From Vibrio plantisponsor (GTDB taxonomy: Bacteria; Pseudomonadota; Gammaproteobacteria; Enterobacterales; Vibrionaceae), in the NCBI RefSeq assembly GCF_013041605.1, contig NZ_JABEQC010000003.1, positions 1-45,743 of the forward strand: DNA of 45,743 nt, written 5' to 3'. Within the stretch, counting starts at the first letter, position 1. The number at the start of each line of letters is the position of its first letter. The translations under genes were made by a program, and so were the position numbers. Under the pieces are notes generated by a model. The model had not been told where the DNA came from, did no database searches, and worked only from the letters and a program-made list of their open reading frames with translations. Positions 44,801 through 45,743 of this stretch are shown piece by piece.

Positions 44801-45743
44801 TGTTCATGCCAGAAGTGTCATAGACAGCAATCTCTACTTCATCATCATTACCATTTCCATTGCTATTTAGTGTTGCACTTACAACACTGGCTGCGTTGTC
44901 TAATTTGATAACTAATGACTCATTACCATCAATTTGATTGCCCTTGTCATGAAAACTCGAAACGCCAAGTCCCGAACTTCCGTTATTTTCAACAGCTCCA
45001 CTACGGATAATTGATTCATTAGTAGAAGCATATACAGAAATGTTGGTATTTGTAGTTACATCAGTGACAACTGTGGCTGGCAAGCTTTCAACAGCGGTGA
45101 ATGTATAGCGACCCTCGCTATCTATCTCCAAGATCCCCGTAGCCGCATTGATGGTAAGCACACCCGAAACAGGCATCAGATAAGTTTCCCCACCATATGC
45201 AACAGACGTAACTGTTACAGCTAGGTCCGTATCATCTTGAAGATCATTGGTAATCACGTTGCCACTAACAGAGTTAGAATCTTTAGCTATTTCAGCAAAA
45301 TCATCTTTGGCTGTAATTCCTGTATCAATCACATCAATCGTAACTGTTGTCCATGCTGAACTATCAGTTCCATCACCCGCTAAATAAGTAAAGCTATCTT
45401 GAATAGTGTCAGACGAACTGTGGTTTAGAACATTTGCGGTGTAGGTGTAAGTACCATTTGCTTGCATAACGACCGTACCGCCAAGAGCAGTAACAATCGT
45501 AAAACTACCGTCAGCATTAGCCGTAACAGAGCCTTCACCTTTTGAACCGTTCGCCAAACCAACAACAGAAAGTGAGTCACTTTCAGCATCTGTATCGTTT
45601 GTTAGTACACTTTTTGTTACTACGATTGTAGATCCTTCATTTACCGTTTCAGAGTCGGCTACAGCGATCGGAGCATCATTGGTCCCCGTCACGACGATCG
45701 TTAACGTGGTTTGCGCGCTCGCTTCGTGCTCGTCAGTCACCGT
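41823..45743 (-). CDS. Giant RTX/VCBS adhesin, C-terminal part
   Basis: The frame is open from the window edge to its stop, so the 5' part of the gene is missing; 1307 codons are seen. Domains in order: cadherin/VCBS-like repeats (about 1-480; TLTIVVTGTNDAPIAVAD and the related GTNDAPI and EAPEITFSSG joints), further Ig-like segments, a T1SS-143-like domain (about 690-870), a PA14-like domain (near 43120-42600; GLKGEFYNVGYQLG ... DDGYRIIIDGR), then about 16 RTX nonapeptides and a C-terminal type-I secretion signal (SDVFVIEGSNSSDTIMDFN and onward). It should be exported by a LapB-like ABC system and held at the surface. The PA14 domain may bind sugars, as in the ice-binding adhesin of Marinomonas. 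Confidence 0.92.
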   Translation of the reverse strand, partial: TVTDEHEASAQTTLTIVVTGTNDAPIAVADSETVNEGSTIVVTKSVLTNDTDAESDSLSVVGLANGSKGEGSVTANADGSFTIVTALGGTVVMQANGTYTYTANVLNHSSSDTIQDSFTYLAGDGTDSSAWTTVTIDVIDTGITAKDDFAEIAKDSNSVSGNVITNDLQDDTDLAVTVTSVAYGGETYLMPVSGVLTINAATGILEIDSEGRYTFTAVESLPATVVTDVTTNTNISVYASTNESIIRSGAVENNGSSGLGVSSFHDKGNQIDGNESLVIKLDNAASVVSATLNSNGNGNDDEVEIAVYDTSGMNISEQASISIVNHVVTVTSTNGDIGYVVFGLSSAANSNDKYYVDEKISVTYSNTNTPSSEVFTYNVKDSDGDTSSATLTINGIDTVNEAPEITFSSGADNLVVSEEGLVELNANPDSEGIPDTTNDAIAQGTFSVSDVDTDSDDLSVSLTAPDVALYSNNVAIEWSTENGNLVGKAGNETILVISLSQDSSNLSSYSYTVTLLGSLDHADKTAEDTLSFDVGVEVSDGTNTVKDSITVTVEDDSPEVPINIVVDAVEHNETTTISLGDFNFTQRPNDSGCHNNNAYTFIDTNSGNSVFVYAVGLLGTHHEELTFSNNSGMGVKSSSFFGPVNDRTDGEIDYQYGNSEKIVMELGDKVAYGMQVSLAEFYSNEGEKGKIIFLLDGKVVQEEDLIATHSNGNYSASFNVASGFDEVRFEAVTNGNGWCSDNSDYSIKSVSFESVIVDPVIATDEGTITADFGADGAGVITLTGVADTNIKTADGLPVTLGSTDVVDGVKTQVWVDIHGDKVFEIELNSSTGEWSYRQFAELAKGDSVEITYDVVDADGDIVSSTSPNTGTDNDFTSGLKGEFYNVGYQLGTIAQAVYVTEHQNANATFTSSEISYIGQDWDDLGDYDWRNESTNLESWLGDDAQSVEFKNKTDSNDAVVRLIGGVALDAGTYSIKVNADDGYRIIIDGRTVASFDSNTSVRSEEFTFSVDENGIHQIEVIYWDQGGAYVLEVSLNDGSGYELLGSEAYPTYSSHNVEVTDYVNLVGTSNNNHLVGTAANDHIQGLGAQDHLSGGDGDDWLEGGEGDDHLIGGSGKDILDGGSGQDSLSGGSGDDKLYGQQGDDLLSGESGRDYLDGGQGQDYLYGGLGKDILVGGDGDDKLFGDEGADVLIGGSGHDQLTGGSGSDVFVIEGSNSSDTIMDFNVQEDIVDISELLNIDSSSDHDAIQAYLDSESSSLSITANGDGSATISVADHSAGSFGADSHIVSGDIVSVLFNNQEYTLKVD
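42120..42540 (-). repeat. RTX nonapeptide repeat array
   Basis: The array codes for about 13 good GGxGxDxLx units plus three degenerate ones (GTSNNNHLV, GTAANDHIQ, GLGAQDHLS). These units bind calcium and fold after secretion. The array lies within the adhesin gene. Confidence 0.9.

Noticed and set aside
1..45743. CRISPR arrays or phage genes
   Set aside because: No regularly spaced direct repeats, cas genes, integrase or phage structural genes were seen; the RTX coding repeats are the only tandem array.

Overview
The window is a gammaproteobacterial chromosome segment, most likely from a Vibrio. The assignment rests on the metA, rlmF, ygjP-like, DUF1415 and ynfM-like housekeeping set, a large RTX/VCBS adhesin, and a phosphorylase plus family-5 ABC importer layout that mirrors the known Vibrio chitobiose locus. 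No species is claimed. All calls come from reading the sequence; no database search was run.

Region 1 (1-21.6 kb) reads as a beta-1,3-glucan (laminarin) utilisation locus. After an IS5-type transposase remnant at the left edge come a MalM-like periplasmic lipoprotein, a cytoplasmic GH3 beta-glucosidase of reversed domain order with a divergent AraC-type regulator, a LamB-like porin, a GH16 laminarinase-like lipoprotein, a multiply frameshifted lipoprotein that shares the accessory domain of GH16, a LacI-type repressor, a 1149-residue GH149/GH94-type phosphorylase, and a five-gene family-5 ABC importer. A 14-bp palindrome, AGAAAGCGCTTTCT, occurs exactly or nearly so before nearly every transcription unit and before the LacI gene itself, so it is the likely operator of that repressor. 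The implied pathway is cleavage at the cell surface (GH16), uptake through the porin, capture and import by the SBP and ABC transporter, then cytoplasmic phosphorolysis and hydrolysis. The region ends with an AT-rich gene for a solute-binding-like protein that lacks a signal peptide.

Region 2 (21.6-23.4 kb) is a boundary: a decayed IS3-family element with recognisable ends, then two tRNA-Val(GAC) genes on the minus strand with their own promoter and terminator.

Region 3 (23.6-34.2 kb) holds signalling and export genes: a membrane GGDEF protein, a DUF2726/zinc-ribbon protein, a periplasmic SBP_bac_3 protein beside a CitA/DcuS-type two-component system, an orphan 77-residue ORF behind a good promoter, and a tightly overlapping four-gene export operon (TolC-like, HlyD-like, two ABC-2 permeases). 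That operon has no ATPase gene, and a perfect 30-bp palindrome lies just before it.

Region 4 (34.2-45.7 kb) is mostly core genome: a small P-loop kinase, metA behind three tandem MetJ boxes, a TPR lipoprotein, a one-helix small protein, rlmF, a YgjP-like metalloprotease, a small glutaredoxin, a LysR/MFS divergent pair and DUF1415. It ends with the C-terminal 1307 residues of a large type-I-secreted adhesin (cadherin/VCBS-like repeats, a PA14-like domain, RTX repeats) whose 5' end lies beyond the window.
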